This document shows positions 34,842 to 43,081 of a stretch of 64,000 nucleotides of DNA, in pieces; the first letter of the stretch is position 1, and the number at the start of each line of letters is the position of its first letter. The position numbers and the translations under genes are program-made. The notes beneath the pieces were generated by a model, which was not told the origin of the DNA, did no database searches, and saw only the letters and a list, made by a program, of their open reading frames with translations. This stretch comes from Nocardioides guangzhouensis (GTDB lineage Bacteria > Actinomycetota > Actinomycetes > Propionibacteriales > Nocardioidaceae). The stretch lies in NCBI RefSeq assembly GCF_004519545.1, contig NZ_SDKM01000004.1, positions 1-64,000 of the forward strand. The letters are read 5' to 3'.

Positions 34842-35780
34842 TCAACCGCCGAGGAAGCCGAGGTGGTCGAAGCGCTCGAGGATCACGCCCTCGCGCAGCG
34901 CCCACGGGCAGATCTCCAGCTCGTCGAGGTCGAAGATGTCCATGCACGCCTCGGCGACCAGGGCGCCGGGCACGATCTGGTGGGCACGGTCCACCGAGAC
35001 GCCGGGCAGCTCCACCAGCTCGTCGCGGCTCATCCGGATCAGCTCGGGGATCCGCTTGGACAGCTCGTCCCGCGGCAGCGTCCGCGGCACCAGCGGCCCG
35101 TCCTGGGACGGCGCCGCCCCGCAGATCCGGGCCAGGGAGCGGAACGTCTTGGAGGTCGCGGCCGCGCGGTCCGGGCGGCCGCCGCGCAGCAGGTTGCCGG
35201 CGTCGCGGGCGATCTCGGCGCGGATCCGCCGCCGCAGCTGGCGTACGTCGTCGTCGCTGGGGGCACCCCCGGCGAAGAACTCCCGCGCCAGCCGGGCCGC
35301 GCCGAGCGGCACCGACCAGGCCACGTCGGGCGACTCGTTCTGGCCGCCCGCGATCTCCAGCGAGCCGCCGCCGATGTCGAAGACCGCCAGGCGGCCGGCC
35401 GACCAGCCGAACCAGCGACGTACGGCGAGGAAGGTCAGCCGCGCCTCGTCCTCGCCCGCGAGGACCTCGATGGTCACGTCGGTCTCGCCGTGCACATGCT
35501 CGAGCACGTCGTCGCAGTTGACGGCGTCGCGGACCGCGGAGGTGGCGAACCCGAGCATCTCCTCGCAGCCCTTGTCCTCGGCCACCACGACCGCCTCGGC
35601 CACGAACGCGGTCAGCGCGTCGATGCCGGCCCGGTGGACCGCGCCCTGCTCGTCGAGGTGCTCGGCGAGCCGCAACGGCTCCTTGTAGGAGAAGGCGGGC
35701 AGCGGGGCCGCACCACCGTGCGCGTCGACGACGAGGAGGTGGCCGGTGTTCGACCCGATGTCGAGCACCCCGAGCCTCAT
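34842..35780 (-). CDS. Exopolyphosphatase, Ppx/GppA family
   Basis: A 312-residue ASKHA-fold phosphatase. The phosphate loop is [15 protein letters not shown] at the N-terminus, the second ATP/Mg motif is [14 protein letters not shown] near residue 133, and the end carries [15 protein letters not shown]. It is the short form without the HD C-terminal domain, as in M. tuberculosis Ppx1 and Ppx2. It would hydrolyse polyphosphate or pppGpp. The ATG overlaps the stop of a 14-codon upstream reading frame, which may control its translation. Confidence 0.9.
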   Translation of the reverse strand: MRLGVLDIGSNTGHLLVVDAHGGAAPLPAFSYKEPLRLAEHLDEQGAVHRAGIDALTAFVAEAVVVAEDKGCEEMLGFATSAVRDAVNCDDVLEHVHGETDVTIEVLAGEDEARLTFLAVRRWFGWSAGRLAVFDIGGGSLEIAGGQNESPDVAWSVPLGAARLAREFFAGGAPSDDDVRQLRRRIRAEIARDAGNLLRGGRPDRAAATSKTFRSLARICGAAPSQDGPLVPRTLPRDELSKRIPELIRMSRDELVELPGVSVDRAHQIVPGALVAEACMDIFDLDELEICPWALREGVILERFDHLGFLGG

Positions 35781-35821
35781 GGGACCTGCCTCGCCTTGCT
35801 CGTGCGACCTGCCTCGCTCAT
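35777..35821 (-). CDS. Possible leaderless upstream ORF coupled to ppx
   Basis: A 14-residue frame, [14 protein letters not shown], begins 7 nt from a TACCGT box (35829-35834, minus strand) and ends in TGA overlapping the ppx ATG as ATGA. It looks like a coupling peptide that delivers ribosomes to ppx, which has no strong ribosome-binding site of its own. The sequence around its ATG duplicates that around the ppx ATG (CATGGGAC at 35778 and 35819; GACCTGCCTCGC at 35783 and 35806), so it may have arisen by a 41-bp-scale duplication. Confidence 0.5.
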   Translation of the reverse strand: MSEAGRTSKARQVP

Positions 35822-35861
35822 GGGACACACGGTAGTCCTCCCCGCGACGTAGGGTGGTCGG

Positions 35862-36623
35862 GTGCCCGAAGTGGACCTCGACTTCCCCCGAGCGTGGGTG
35901 GAGTTCCCCGACCCTGCCGACCCCGACCAGGTCTTCCGCTGCGACCTCACCTGGCTGACGTCGGCCTACACCTGCATCTTCGGCCAGGGCTGCCGCGGCA
36001 TCTACGCCAGCTCCCCGGACGCCGGCTGCTGCACGCTCGGCGCCCACTTCTCCGACAAGGACGACGAGAAACGGGTCGCGGGGTACGTCGCGCAGCTCGA
36101 CGCCGACCTGTGGCAGTTCCGTCCCGAGGGCCGGGTGCGCAAGGACGACTGGATCGAGACCGACGACGAGGGCGCCCGCAAGACCCTCACCGTCGAGGTC
36201 GACGGCGAGCAGGCCTGCATCTTCCACAACCGCAAGGACTTCCACTCCGGCGCCGGCTGTGCCCTGCACGCACTGGCGCTCCAGCAGGGACGGCACCCGC
36301 TGGAGACGAAGCCGGACGTGTGCTGGCAGCTCCCGATCCGACGCTCGTTCCGCGACGTCGAGCGGCCGGACGGCACGTCGTACACCGAGGTGTCGATCGC
36401 GGAGTACGACCGCCGCGGCTGGGGGCCGGGCGGCCACGACCTCGACTGGTACTGCTCGGGCAACACCGAGGCGCACGTCGCGGTGGAGCCGCTCTACCTC
36501 ACCAGCAAGGCCGAGCTCGTCGAGCTCATGGGGCCCGCGGCGTACGACGAGCTGGCGAAGCACGCGGAGGCCCACGTGCGCTCGCGATCCGCGCTCGCGC
36601 TGCACCCGGCCGACCCCCGCTGA
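35862..36623 (+). CDS. Conserved cysteine-rich protein, function unknown
   Basis: 253 residues with nine cysteines. The N-terminal cluster C27, C38, C44, C56, C57 (in [12 protein letters not shown] and GCCTLGAHF) recalls YkgJ-like metal or iron-sulfur sites; further cysteines are near 119, 133, 154 and 198. There is no signal peptide. I do not know the function; metal binding is the most that the sequence suggests. The start is supported by TAGGGT (35850-35855) 6 nt before the GTG, a leaderless promoter divergent from that of ppx. Confidence 0.78.
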   Translation: MPEVDLDFPRAWVEFPDPADPDQVFRCDLTWLTSAYTCIFGQGCRGIYASSPDAGCCTLGAHFSDKDDEKRVAGYVAQLDADLWQFRPEGRVRKDDWIETDDEGARKTLTVEVDGEQACIFHNRKDFHSGAGCALHALALQQGRHPLETKPDVCWQLPIRRSFRDVERPDGTSYTEVSIAEYDRRGWGPGGHDLDWYCSGNTEAHVAVEPLYLTSKAELVELMGPAAYDELAKHAEAHVRSRSALALHPADPR

Positions 36624-36693
36624 GGATTCTCGACATCAAGAGACCGGACCCCCGATGCGGCGTCCGGGACACGCAGCGTCCACAATGCTTGAC

Positions 36694-37332
36694 ATGCGTC
36701 TGGACCATCTCTCGTACGCCGCGGCACCTGACGGCCTCCGTGCCACCGCCCGGCGGATCGGCCACCTGCTGGGCAAGGAGTTCGCCGACGGCGGAGTCCA
36801 CCCCCGGTTCGGGACCCGGAACATGATCCTCCCGCTGGCCGACTCGACCTACCTCGAGATCGTCGAGGTGCTCGACCACCCGGCCTCGGACAAGGCCCCC
36901 TTCGGGCAGGCCGTCCGCGCGCGCTCGGCGCTCGGCGGAGGCTGGCTCGGCTGGGTGGTCGCGGTCGACGACATCACCGAGGTCGAGCAGCGCCTCGGCC
37001 GCGAGGCGGTCGACGGCAACCGGCACCGTCCCGACGGCACCAACCTGCAGTGGAAGCAGATCGGGGTCAACGGCCTCATCGCGGACCCGCAGCTGCCGTT
37101 CTTCGTCGAGTGGAAGTCCCCCCGGGGCGACCACCCGAGCGCCGGCGGCACCGGCGACTTCTCCCTGGCCTGCCTGGAGATCGCGGGCGACCCGCAGCGG
37201 GTCAGCGAGTGGCTCGGCCAGACCGTCGAGGCGCCCCTGGAGGACGTGAAGGTCGAGTGGGTGGCCCCGCACGGCACCCCCGGCATCATCGCGGCGCAGT
37301 TCCAGACGCCGAACGGGCTGGTCCGGCTCTGA
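36694..37332 (+). CDS. VOC/glyoxalase-like domain protein
   Basis: A 212-residue protein starting MRLDHLSYAA, the opening of glyoxalase-like (VOC) folds. It has the repeated beta-alpha-beta-beta-beta pattern, and PFFVEWKSP and a closing PNGLVRL fit the glyoxalase_3 group. No enzyme activity can be assigned. CACAAT at 36681-36686 sits 7 nt before this ATG, like a leaderless -10, so I prefer it over the ATG three codons upstream. The methyltransferase gene follows after 10 bp. Confidence 0.75.
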   Translation: MRLDHLSYAAAPDGLRATARRIGHLLGKEFADGGVHPRFGTRNMILPLADSTYLEIVEVLDHPASDKAPFGQAVRARSALGGGWLGWVVAVDDITEVEQRLGREAVDGNRHRPDGTNLQWKQIGVNGLIADPQLPFFVEWKSPRGDHPSAGGTGDFSLACLEIAGDPQRVSEWLGQTVEAPLEDVKVEWVAPHGTPGIIAAQFQTPNGLVRL

Positions 37333-37342
37333 GCCTGCGGGC

Positions 37343-38038
37343 ATGAACCTGCCCGACGGCGCGGTGCCGAGCCCGAACATCTGGCACCACACCGCGACGT
37401 ACGAGCTGGAGAACAAGGCCGCCGACCCGGAGGGCCGTATCGAGTCCGCCATGCGCGGGCTCGCCACCTGGACAGGACGCACGTTCCTGGACCTCGGCTG
37501 CGGCACCGGGTTCCACCTGCCCCGGTGGGCCGGCGAGGCCGACTCGGTGGTCGGCGTCGAGCCGCACCCGGACCTCGCGGCCCTCGCCGCGCGGCGTACC
37601 CGCCGGCTTGGGAACGTCACCGTCCACCAGGGCACCGCCCAGGCGATCCCGCTCCCCGACGCGTCCGTCGACGTCGTGCAGGCGCGGTGGGCGTACTTCT
37701 TCGGGCCCGGCTGCGAACCCGGGCTCGCCGAGCTCGACCGCGTCGTACGGCGCGGGGGCACCGCGTTCGTCGTCGACAACGACGGGCGACGGTCGACGTT
37801 CGGCGGGTGGTTCCGCCGCGGCTACCCGACCGTCGACCCGGACGAGGTGGAGCGGTTCTGGTCGCGGCACGGCTGGCGGCGGCAGCCGGTCGACATCCGC
37901 TGGTCCTTCGCCCACCGCGCCGACCTCGAGGCGGTGGTACGGATCGAGTTCGACCAGCCCACGGCGGACGCCGTGCTCGCCGAGCACGAGGGCACCGAGG
38001 TGGACTACGCGGTCAACCTCTGGAGCAAGGACTTCTGA
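37343..38038 (+). CDS. Class I SAM-dependent methyltransferase
   Basis: A 231-residue protein. SAM motif I is FLDLGCGTGFHLPRWAG near residue 49; VVGVEPHPD follows as the acidic end of strand 2, and LPDASVDVVQARWAYFFGPG is motif II/III-like. The N-terminus ends in helical ENKAADPEGRIESAM. The substrate is unknown. It is immediately downstream of the VOC gene and convergent with the LacI-type gene. Confidence 0.82.
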   Translation: MNLPDGAVPSPNIWHHTATYELENKAADPEGRIESAMRGLATWTGRTFLDLGCGTGFHLPRWAGEADSVVGVEPHPDLAALAARRTRRLGNVTVHQGTAQAIPLPDASVDVVQARWAYFFGPGCEPGLAELDRVVRRGGTAFVVDNDGRRSTFGGWFRRGYPTVDPDEVERFWSRHGWRRQPVDIRWSFAHRADLEAVVRIEFDQPTADAVLAEHEGTEVDYAVNLWSKDF

Positions 38039-38057
38039 GGGGCGGGCGGGTGCGCGT

Positions 38058-39092
38058 CTACGGCGCGGAGCCGCGGACCACCAGCGACGGCGTGAGCAGC
38101 CGCGGCGGGTGCACCAGGCGTGGTCGCGCGAGCATGCCCTGCAGCGCGGCGACCACCTCGACCGCCACCTCCTCCAGCGGCTGCCGCACCGAGGTCAGCC
38201 CGCCGGGCACGACCTGCGCCGCCTGCGAGTCGTCGAAGCCGACCACCGCGACGTCGCGCCCGGGCACCAGACCCCTGTCGTGCAGGGTGTGCAGCACCCC
38301 CATCGCGAGGGTGTCGGAGGCGCAGACGAACGCGCTCGGGTGCGCCTCGTCGAGCAGCATCGCCGCCGCCTCCTTGCCGGAGGCGATGGTGTCCTCGACC
38401 CGCGCAGCCAGGCCGGTGGTGGGAAGCCCGCGCTCACGCATCGTGGCCGACCAGCCGGACCGGCGGTCCTCGCCGATCCGCGAGTCCTTGCGCCACCCCA
38501 CCCAGGCGACCCGGGTGTGGCCGCGGCCGATGACGTGCCGGGTGGCCATCGCGACGCCGGCGGCGCCGTCGACGTCGGCCCACGGGTGCCCCGCGTCGGG
38601 GTCGTCCCACGGACGACCGAACGCGACGAACGGGACGCGGTTCTGCTCCAGCCAGGCGGCCTGCGGGTTGCCGAGGTAGGTGTCGGTCACCACGAACGCG
38701 TCGACGGCGGTGGAGCGCACCAGCTCGTCGTACCCGGAGGTGATGTCGTCGTGGTCGGCCGCGAACAGCAGGACGTGGTAGCCGGCCGCCCGGCACTCCT
38801 CGACCAGCGAGTGCACGAACCGCTCCATGAGCGCGTTGGCGGTGCCTTCCTGGGCCGGCGCGAACCGCATGCCGACGAGGTGGGAGGCGCGCGTGCGGAG
38901 GTTCCGGGCGGCCCGGTTGGGCTGGTAGCCGAGCTCGGCGACCGCCTCCTGGACCCGCTCCAGCGTGTCGGTGCGGAGCAGTGCGGGGTTGTTCAGCGCG
39001 TTGGAGACGGTCTGCCGGGAGACGCCGGCCAGCTCGGCCACGTCGGCGAGGGTCGGGGGCACGACGGGTCCCCGGCGCTGGGTTGCGGCCAC
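38058..39092 (-). CDS. LacI family transcriptional regulator
   Basis: A 344-residue regulator with a classical N-terminal LacI domain, PTLADVAELAGVSRQTVSNALNNPALLRTDTLERVQEAVAELGYQPN, and a periplasmic-binding-protein-like sugar-sensing domain. The GTG at 39092 has AGAGGGGG 6 nt upstream. No sugar transport or catabolic gene is adjacent; the gene is divergent from radA. Its targets therefore cannot be inferred from context. Confidence 0.9.
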   Translation of the reverse strand: MAATQRRGPVVPPTLADVAELAGVSRQTVSNALNNPALLRTDTLERVQEAVAELGYQPNRAARNLRTRASHLVGMRFAPAQEGTANALMERFVHSLVEECRAAGYHVLLFAADHDDITSGYDELVRSTAVDAFVVTDTYLGNPQAAWLEQNRVPFVAFGRPWDDPDAGHPWADVDGAAGVAMATRHVIGRGHTRVAWVGWRKDSRIGEDRRSGWSATMRERGLPTTGLAARVEDTIASGKEAAAMLLDEAHPSAFVCASDTLAMGVLHTLHDRGLVPGRDVAVVGFDDSQAAQVVPGGLTSVRQPLEEVAVEVVAALQGMLARPRLVHPPRLLTPSLVVRGSAP

Positions 39093-39186
39093 GCGCCACC
39101 CCCTCTTGATCGTTCCAACCGCGTGTGGACAGCATGCCACGGCGCGCGTCCGCACGCTGTCGGTGGGCTCGCCTAGGTTCCTGCGC

Positions 39187-40602
39187 ATGGCGAACGGACG
39201 GGCGAAGGCACGATCGGCGTACCGCTGCGGCGAGTGCGGCTGGGAGACCGGCAAGTGGGTCGGCCGCTGCGCCGAGTGCCAGGCCTGGGGCTCGGTCGCC
39301 GAGGTCGGCGTGGTCACCGCGGTGCGCGCCCACGCCGGGCCGGTGAGCTCGCCCGCCGTGCCGATCGGGCAGGTCCCGGTCGAGGCGTCCGCGTTCCGCG
39401 ACAGCGGGGTGCCCGAGCTCGACCGGGTGCTCGGCGGCGGGCTGGTGCCCGGCGCCGCGATCCTGCTGGCCGGCGAGCCCGGGGTCGGCAAGAGCACGCT
39501 GCTGCTCGAGGTCGCCGCCCAGACCGCGCGCACCCGACGGCGGGTCCTCTACGTCACCGGGGAGGAGTCCGCGTCGCAGGTGCGGCTGCGGGCCGACCGC
39601 ACCGGTGGCGTGCACGACGAGCTCTACCTCGCCGCCGAGACCGACCTCGGGGCGGTGCTGAGCCACGTCGAGGAGGTGCGGCCCGACCTGATCGTCGTCG
39701 ACTCCGTGCAGACGATCGGCGCCTCCGAGGTGGACGGCGTCCCGGGCGGGGTCACGCAGGTCAAGGAGGTGGCCGCCGCGCTGGTGCGGGTGGCCAAGAC
39801 CCGCAACATCACGACGGTGCTGGTCGGCCACGTCACCAAGGACGGCTCGATCGCCGGGCCGCGGGTGCTCGAGCACGTGGTCGACGTGGTGCTGCACTTC
39901 GAGGGCGACCGCAACTCGCGGTTCCGGATGCTGCGGGCCATGAAGAACCGCTTCGGCCCGGTCGACGAGGTCGGCTGCTTCGACCTGTCCGGCGACGGCA
40001 TCACCACGGTGGTCGACCCGACCGGGCTGTTCGTCGAGCACCACCACCAGCAGGTGCCCGGCACCTGCGTCGCCGTGAGCATGGAGGGACGGCGACCCTT
40101 GCTGGCCGAGGTGCAGGCGCTGGTCACCGCCTCGCCGATCGACAAGCCGCGCCGCACCACCTCGGGGCTCGACTCCTCGCGGGTGGCGATGGTGATCGCG
40201 GTGCTCCAGCAGCACGCCCGGCTCCGGCTGCACAACCAGGACGTCTTCGCCTCCACGGTCGGCGGCGCCCGGCTGCACGAGCCCGCCACCGACCTGGCCA
40301 TCGCGGTCAGCCTGGCCTCCGCGACGTACGCCCGGCCGGCGCCGCAGGGCATCGTCGCCATCGGCGAGATCGGGCTGGCCGGCGAGCTGCGCCGGGTGCG
40401 GGACCTGCCGCAACGACTGGCCGAGGCGGCCCGGCTCGGGTTCTCCTGCGCGGTCGTCCCCTCCGAGCGGTCCGGGCCCTCCGGTCGCGAGCGGGACGTC
40501 AACGGGCTGCGCGTCCTCGACGTGCCCGACGTGGCCTCCGCCCTGCACAGGCTGGGGTTCGAGGCACCGGTCAACCCGGCCCGCGAGCTCGGGGTCGGAT
40601 GA
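39187..40602 (+). CDS. radA: DNA repair protein RadA (Sms)
   Basis: A 471-residue RecA-like ATPase that helps process recombination intermediates. It shows the N-terminal C4 zinc finger (C14, C17, C28, C31), Walker A GEPGVGKS (96-103), the RadA-specific KNRFG motif and a C-terminal Lon-protease-like domain. Leaderless start: TAGGTT (39174-39179), 7 nt, then ATG. The neighbour disA encodes a DNA-scanning protein; in Bacillus radA and disA are also adjacent. Confidence 0.95.
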   Translation: MANGRAKARSAYRCGECGWETGKWVGRCAECQAWGSVAEVGVVTAVRAHAGPVSSPAVPIGQVPVEASAFRDSGVPELDRVLGGGLVPGAAILLAGEPGVGKSTLLLEVAAQTARTRRRVLYVTGEESASQVRLRADRTGGVHDELYLAAETDLGAVLSHVEEVRPDLIVVDSVQTIGASEVDGVPGGVTQVKEVAAALVRVAKTRNITTVLVGHVTKDGSIAGPRVLEHVVDVVLHFEGDRNSRFRMLRAMKNRFGPVDEVGCFDLSGDGITTVVDPTGLFVEHHHQQVPGTCVAVSMEGRRPLLAEVQALVTASPIDKPRRTTSGLDSSRVAMVIAVLQQHARLRLHNQDVFASTVGGARLHEPATDLAIAVSLASATYARPAPQGIVAIGEIGLAGELRRVRDLPQRLAEAARLGFSCAVVPSERSGPSGRERDVNGLRVLDVPDVASALHRLGFEAPVNPARELGVG

Positions 40603-40707
40603 GTGACCCGACCGTGATCTGCGGAGTCGGCCGACGATCGGGTGCGGCCGTTCCCGATCCCCTAGACTGACCGCGCTCATCCACGGGCACCGCGAGAGGG
40701 GGACGAC

Positions 40708-41793
40708 GTGGTCAGCACCGAGCGCTCGGAGGAGGCCCTCCGGCTGCGGGCGACACTCGCCTCGATCGCACCCGGCACCGCACTGCGCGACGGCCTCGAG
40801 CGGATCCTGCGCGGTCGCACCGGCGCGCTCATCGTGCTCGGCACGGACAAGGTCGTCGAGTCGATCTCGACCGGCGGCTTCACCCTCGACGTCCCGTTCA
40901 GCGCGACCGGCCTGCGGGAGCTGGCGAAGATGGACGGCGCCATCATCCTCGACGGCGACGTCACCCGGATCCACCGCGCCGCCGTGCACCTGATGCCCGA
41001 CCACACCATCCACTCCGACGAGACCGGCACCCGGCACCGCACCGCCGATCGCGTCGCCCGCCAGACCGGGTTCCCGGTGATCTCGGTGTCGCAGTCGATG
41101 CAGATCATCGCGGCGTACGTCGGCGAGACCCGGCACGTGCTCGAGGACTCCGGGCAGATCCTGTCCCGGGCCAACCAGGCGCTGGCCACGCTGGAGCGCT
41201 ACAAGCTCCGCCTCGACGAGGTGTCGAGCACCCTGTCCGCGCTGGAGATCGAGGACCTGGTCACCGTGCGCGACGTCGCCGTGGTCGCCCAGCGTCTCGA
41301 GATGGTCACCCGGATCGCGCGCGAGATCGAGGACTACGTGCTCGAGCTCGGCACCGACGGCCGGCTGCTGTCCCTCCAGCTCGAGGAGCTGGTGACCGGC
41401 GTGGACGCCGAGCGTGAGCTGGTGATCCGCGACTACCTGCCCGGTGGCCGGCGGGCCAAGAGCCCGGGCGACCTGCTGGCCCGGCTCGAGGCGCTCTCCC
41501 CCACCGACCTGGTCGACCCGGCCTCGGTCGCGCGGGCCCTGGGCCTCGGCACCAGCGAGCACCTCGACGGCGCTGTCGCGCCTCGCGGCTACCGCCTGCT
41601 GGCCAAGGTGCCGCGGCTCCCGAGCTCGGTGGTGGACCGCCTGGTCGAGCACTTCGGGACGCTGCAGAAGCTGCTGTCCGCCGGGGTGGAGGACCTCCAG
41701 ACCGTCGACGGCGTCGGCGAGCTCCGCGCCCGCTCGGTGCGCGAGGGGCTCTCCCGACTCGCCGAGTCGAGCATCCTCGAGCGCTACGTCTGA
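40708..41793 (+). CDS. disA: DNA integrity scanning diadenylate cyclase DisA
   Basis: A 361-residue protein that makes cyclic di-AMP from two ATP and monitors DNA. The cyclase domain has the catalytic DGA (76-78) and RHR (109-111) motifs. A helical linker follows, and the C-terminus carries helix-hairpin-helix DNA-binding motifs ([22 protein letters not shown]). Promoter -10 TAGACT at 40663-40668; GAGAGGGGG precedes the GTG at 40708. In Bacillus RadA inhibits DisA, which fits the radA-disA order seen here. Confidence 0.95.
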   Translation: MVSTERSEEALRLRATLASIAPGTALRDGLERILRGRTGALIVLGTDKVVESISTGGFTLDVPFSATGLRELAKMDGAIILDGDVTRIHRAAVHLMPDHTIHSDETGTRHRTADRVARQTGFPVISVSQSMQIIAAYVGETRHVLEDSGQILSRANQALATLERYKLRLDEVSSTLSALEIEDLVTVRDVAVVAQRLEMVTRIAREIEDYVLELGTDGRLLSLQLEELVTGVDAERELVIRDYLPGGRRAKSPGDLLARLEALSPTDLVDPASVARALGLGTSEHLDGAVAPRGYRLLAKVPRLPSSVVDRLVEHFGTLQKLLSAGVEDLQTVDGVGELRARSVREGLSRLAESSILERYV

Positions 41794-41798
41794 CCGCC

Positions 41799-42491
41799 GT
41801 GCGCTCGCCCCTGCTCGAGGTGATCGCGCTGGACGCCGCCGACGCGGCGGCTGCGGAGGCGGGCGGCGCCGACCGGCTCGAGGTGGTCACCGGCATGGAC
41901 CGGGACGGGCTCACCCCCAGCGCCGCGACCGTGGCCGCGATCCGCGCGGCCACCCGGCTGCCGCTGCGGGTGATGCTGCGTGGCGGCGAGGGATTCCGCA
42001 CCGACCGGGCCGAGGTGGCGAACCTGCGGGCAGCCGCCGTCGAGCTCGCCGCTGCCGGCGCGGACGCGTTCGTGCTCGGGTTCCTCGACCCGGACGGCGA
42101 CCCGGACCTGCCCGCGATGGCCGCGGTGTCGACCGCGACCGACCTGCCCTGGACCTGCCACCGCGCCATCGACCACGCCCGCGACCGGGAGGCCGCGTGG
42201 CGGCAGGTGCGGGGGCTGCCCGGGCTCGACACGGTCCTCACCGCCGGGTCGCCGCGAGGCGTCGGCGAGGGGCTGCCGTGGCTGGTGCGGCAGGCATGCG
42301 ACCCCGCGGACGCCGGGCTGATCCTGGCCGGGGGCGGGCTGCGGCCCGACCAGGTCCCGTCGCTGGTCGCGGCCGGTGTCCTGCAGCTCCACGTCGGCAG
42401 CCGGGTCCGGCCCGAGGGCTCGTGGGCCGCCCCGGTCGACCCGGCGCAGGTCCGGGCGTGGCGCGTCGTCGTGGACTCGGCAGCCGGCTGA
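41799..42491 (+). CDS. cutC: CutC family protein
   Basis: A 230-residue TIM-barrel protein of the CutC family, historically linked to copper homeostasis although the activity remains uncertain. It shows EVIALDAADAAAAEAGGADRLEVVT, VMLRGGEGF, the WTCHRAID motif and the closing LHVGSRVR. The length is typical. The GTG start lies 5 bp after the disA stop, so it is co-transcribed with disA. No copper gene is nearby. Confidence 0.85.
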   Translation: MRSPLLEVIALDAADAAAAEAGGADRLEVVTGMDRDGLTPSAATVAAIRAATRLPLRVMLRGGEGFRTDRAEVANLRAAAVELAAAGADAFVLGFLDPDGDPDLPAMAAVSTATDLPWTCHRAIDHARDREAAWRQVRGLPGLDTVLTAGSPRGVGEGLPWLVRQACDPADAGLILAGGGLRPDQVPSLVAAGVLQLHVGSRVRPEGSWAAPVDPAQVRAWRVVVDSAAG

Positions 42492-42778
42492 GAGGGACGA
42501 CGGTGGCGGCGGCACGAGCAGGCGGCGCGGCCGCGTCTCCGCCTGCCGCCGGGCCGCTCGACGGACCCGGAGACGCGGTTCCGGAACACGCCCCCGCCGG
42601 TCCATACCGGTCCGGTCCGACCGGGCGTCGGGCGGCCGCGAAGGACCAGGCTCCGTCAGAGAAGCGGAGACCCCCCGGCCCGAAGTCCGGGGGGTCTCGG
42701 CGCGCATCGTCGTGGGTGCGCGGGTCTCGCGGCACGGGGGAGAGCCGCGAGGTTCTCGTGCCAGCTGATCATGGGGGG
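42492..42778. other. Gene-free stretch with two strong hairpins
   Basis: No convincing gene is present. A perfect 12-bp stem at 42667-42698 (GAGACCCCCCGG and its complement, 8-nt loop) probably ends the disA-cutC transcript, although no T-run follows. A second stem CTCGCGGC/GCCGCGAG lies at 42726-42751. The 10-mer CCAGCTGATC at 42761-42770 recurs at 42885-42894, bracketing the mini-peptide promoter. Base composition becomes clearly AT-richer from about 42775. Confidence 0.7.
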
Positions 42779-42808
42779 TTTGACAACTGACCTTGACTTA
42801 GTTTTACA
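42779..42808 (+). promoter_or_regulatory. Promoter and putative operator of the mini-peptide gene
   Basis: TTGACA at 42780-42785 is a consensus -35; TTTACA (42803-42808, 17-bp spacer) serves as -10. The -35 lies within TTTGACAACT. The same TTTGACAA octamer followed by [CG]T occurs on the minus strand at 44481-44488, upstream of the XRE-TPR gene. A regulator binding this sequence would control both promoters. The leader to the ATG is about 95 nt. Confidence 0.55.
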
Positions 42809-42912
42809 CCAATCGCGCCACTTCCGTCTTCCCTTTGGCAAGATTCATCTCGAAGCAGCGCTCGGGTGCTGCGGCCCAACGTCCCCAGCTGATCGCGCAC
42901 CAGGAGATAGAC

Positions 42913-43032
42913 ATGAACACCACCGCCAAGAAGTTCGCCGCTGCAGTCGCCGTCGCCACGCTCGTCGTGCTCGGTTTCGCGGCGCCCGCCGAGGCCGCCA
43001 AGCAGGAGCAGAAGACCGTCTGGTGCTGCTGA
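42913..43032 (+). CDS. Secreted mini-peptide precursor (putative signalling peptide)
   Basis: A 39-residue protein with a textbook signal sequence: basic MNTTAKK, hydrophobic core FAAAVAVATLVVLGFAAP (8-25), and AEA-A signal peptidase site after residue 28 or 29. The mature product would be about 10 residues, ending KTVWCC. AGGAG lies 6 nt before the ATG. It faces an XRE-TPR regulator gene of the architecture used by RRNPP quorum sensors, so I infer a pheromone precursor. It could instead be a small secreted or membrane peptide of unrelated role. I recognise no named family. Confidence 0.7.
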   Translation: MNTTAKKFAAAVAVATLVVLGFAAPAEAAKQEQKTVWCC

Positions 43033-43041
43033 TCGCCGACG

Positions 43042-43064
43042 CCCGCCGCTGACGACGCGGCGGG
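43042..43064. terminator. Hairpin between the mini-peptide and regulator genes
   Basis: CCCGCCGC (43042-43049) pairs with GCGGCGGG (43057-43064) around a 7-nt loop, in the 49-bp gap between the convergent genes. There is no T-run on either strand, but the position suggests a bidirectional terminator. Confidence 0.5.
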
Positions 43065-43081
43065 GCAGGCAGGAGAGACCG

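Noticed and set aside
39093..39125. LacI operator in the lacI-radA gap
   Set aside because: TTGGAACGATCAA is only weakly symmetric and lacks the central CG dyad expected for LacI sites.
42656..42841. 61-codon minus-strand open frame between cutC and the mini-peptide gene
   Set aside because: It runs through two strong hairpins and over the mini-peptide promoter, with no ribosome-binding site or family features.
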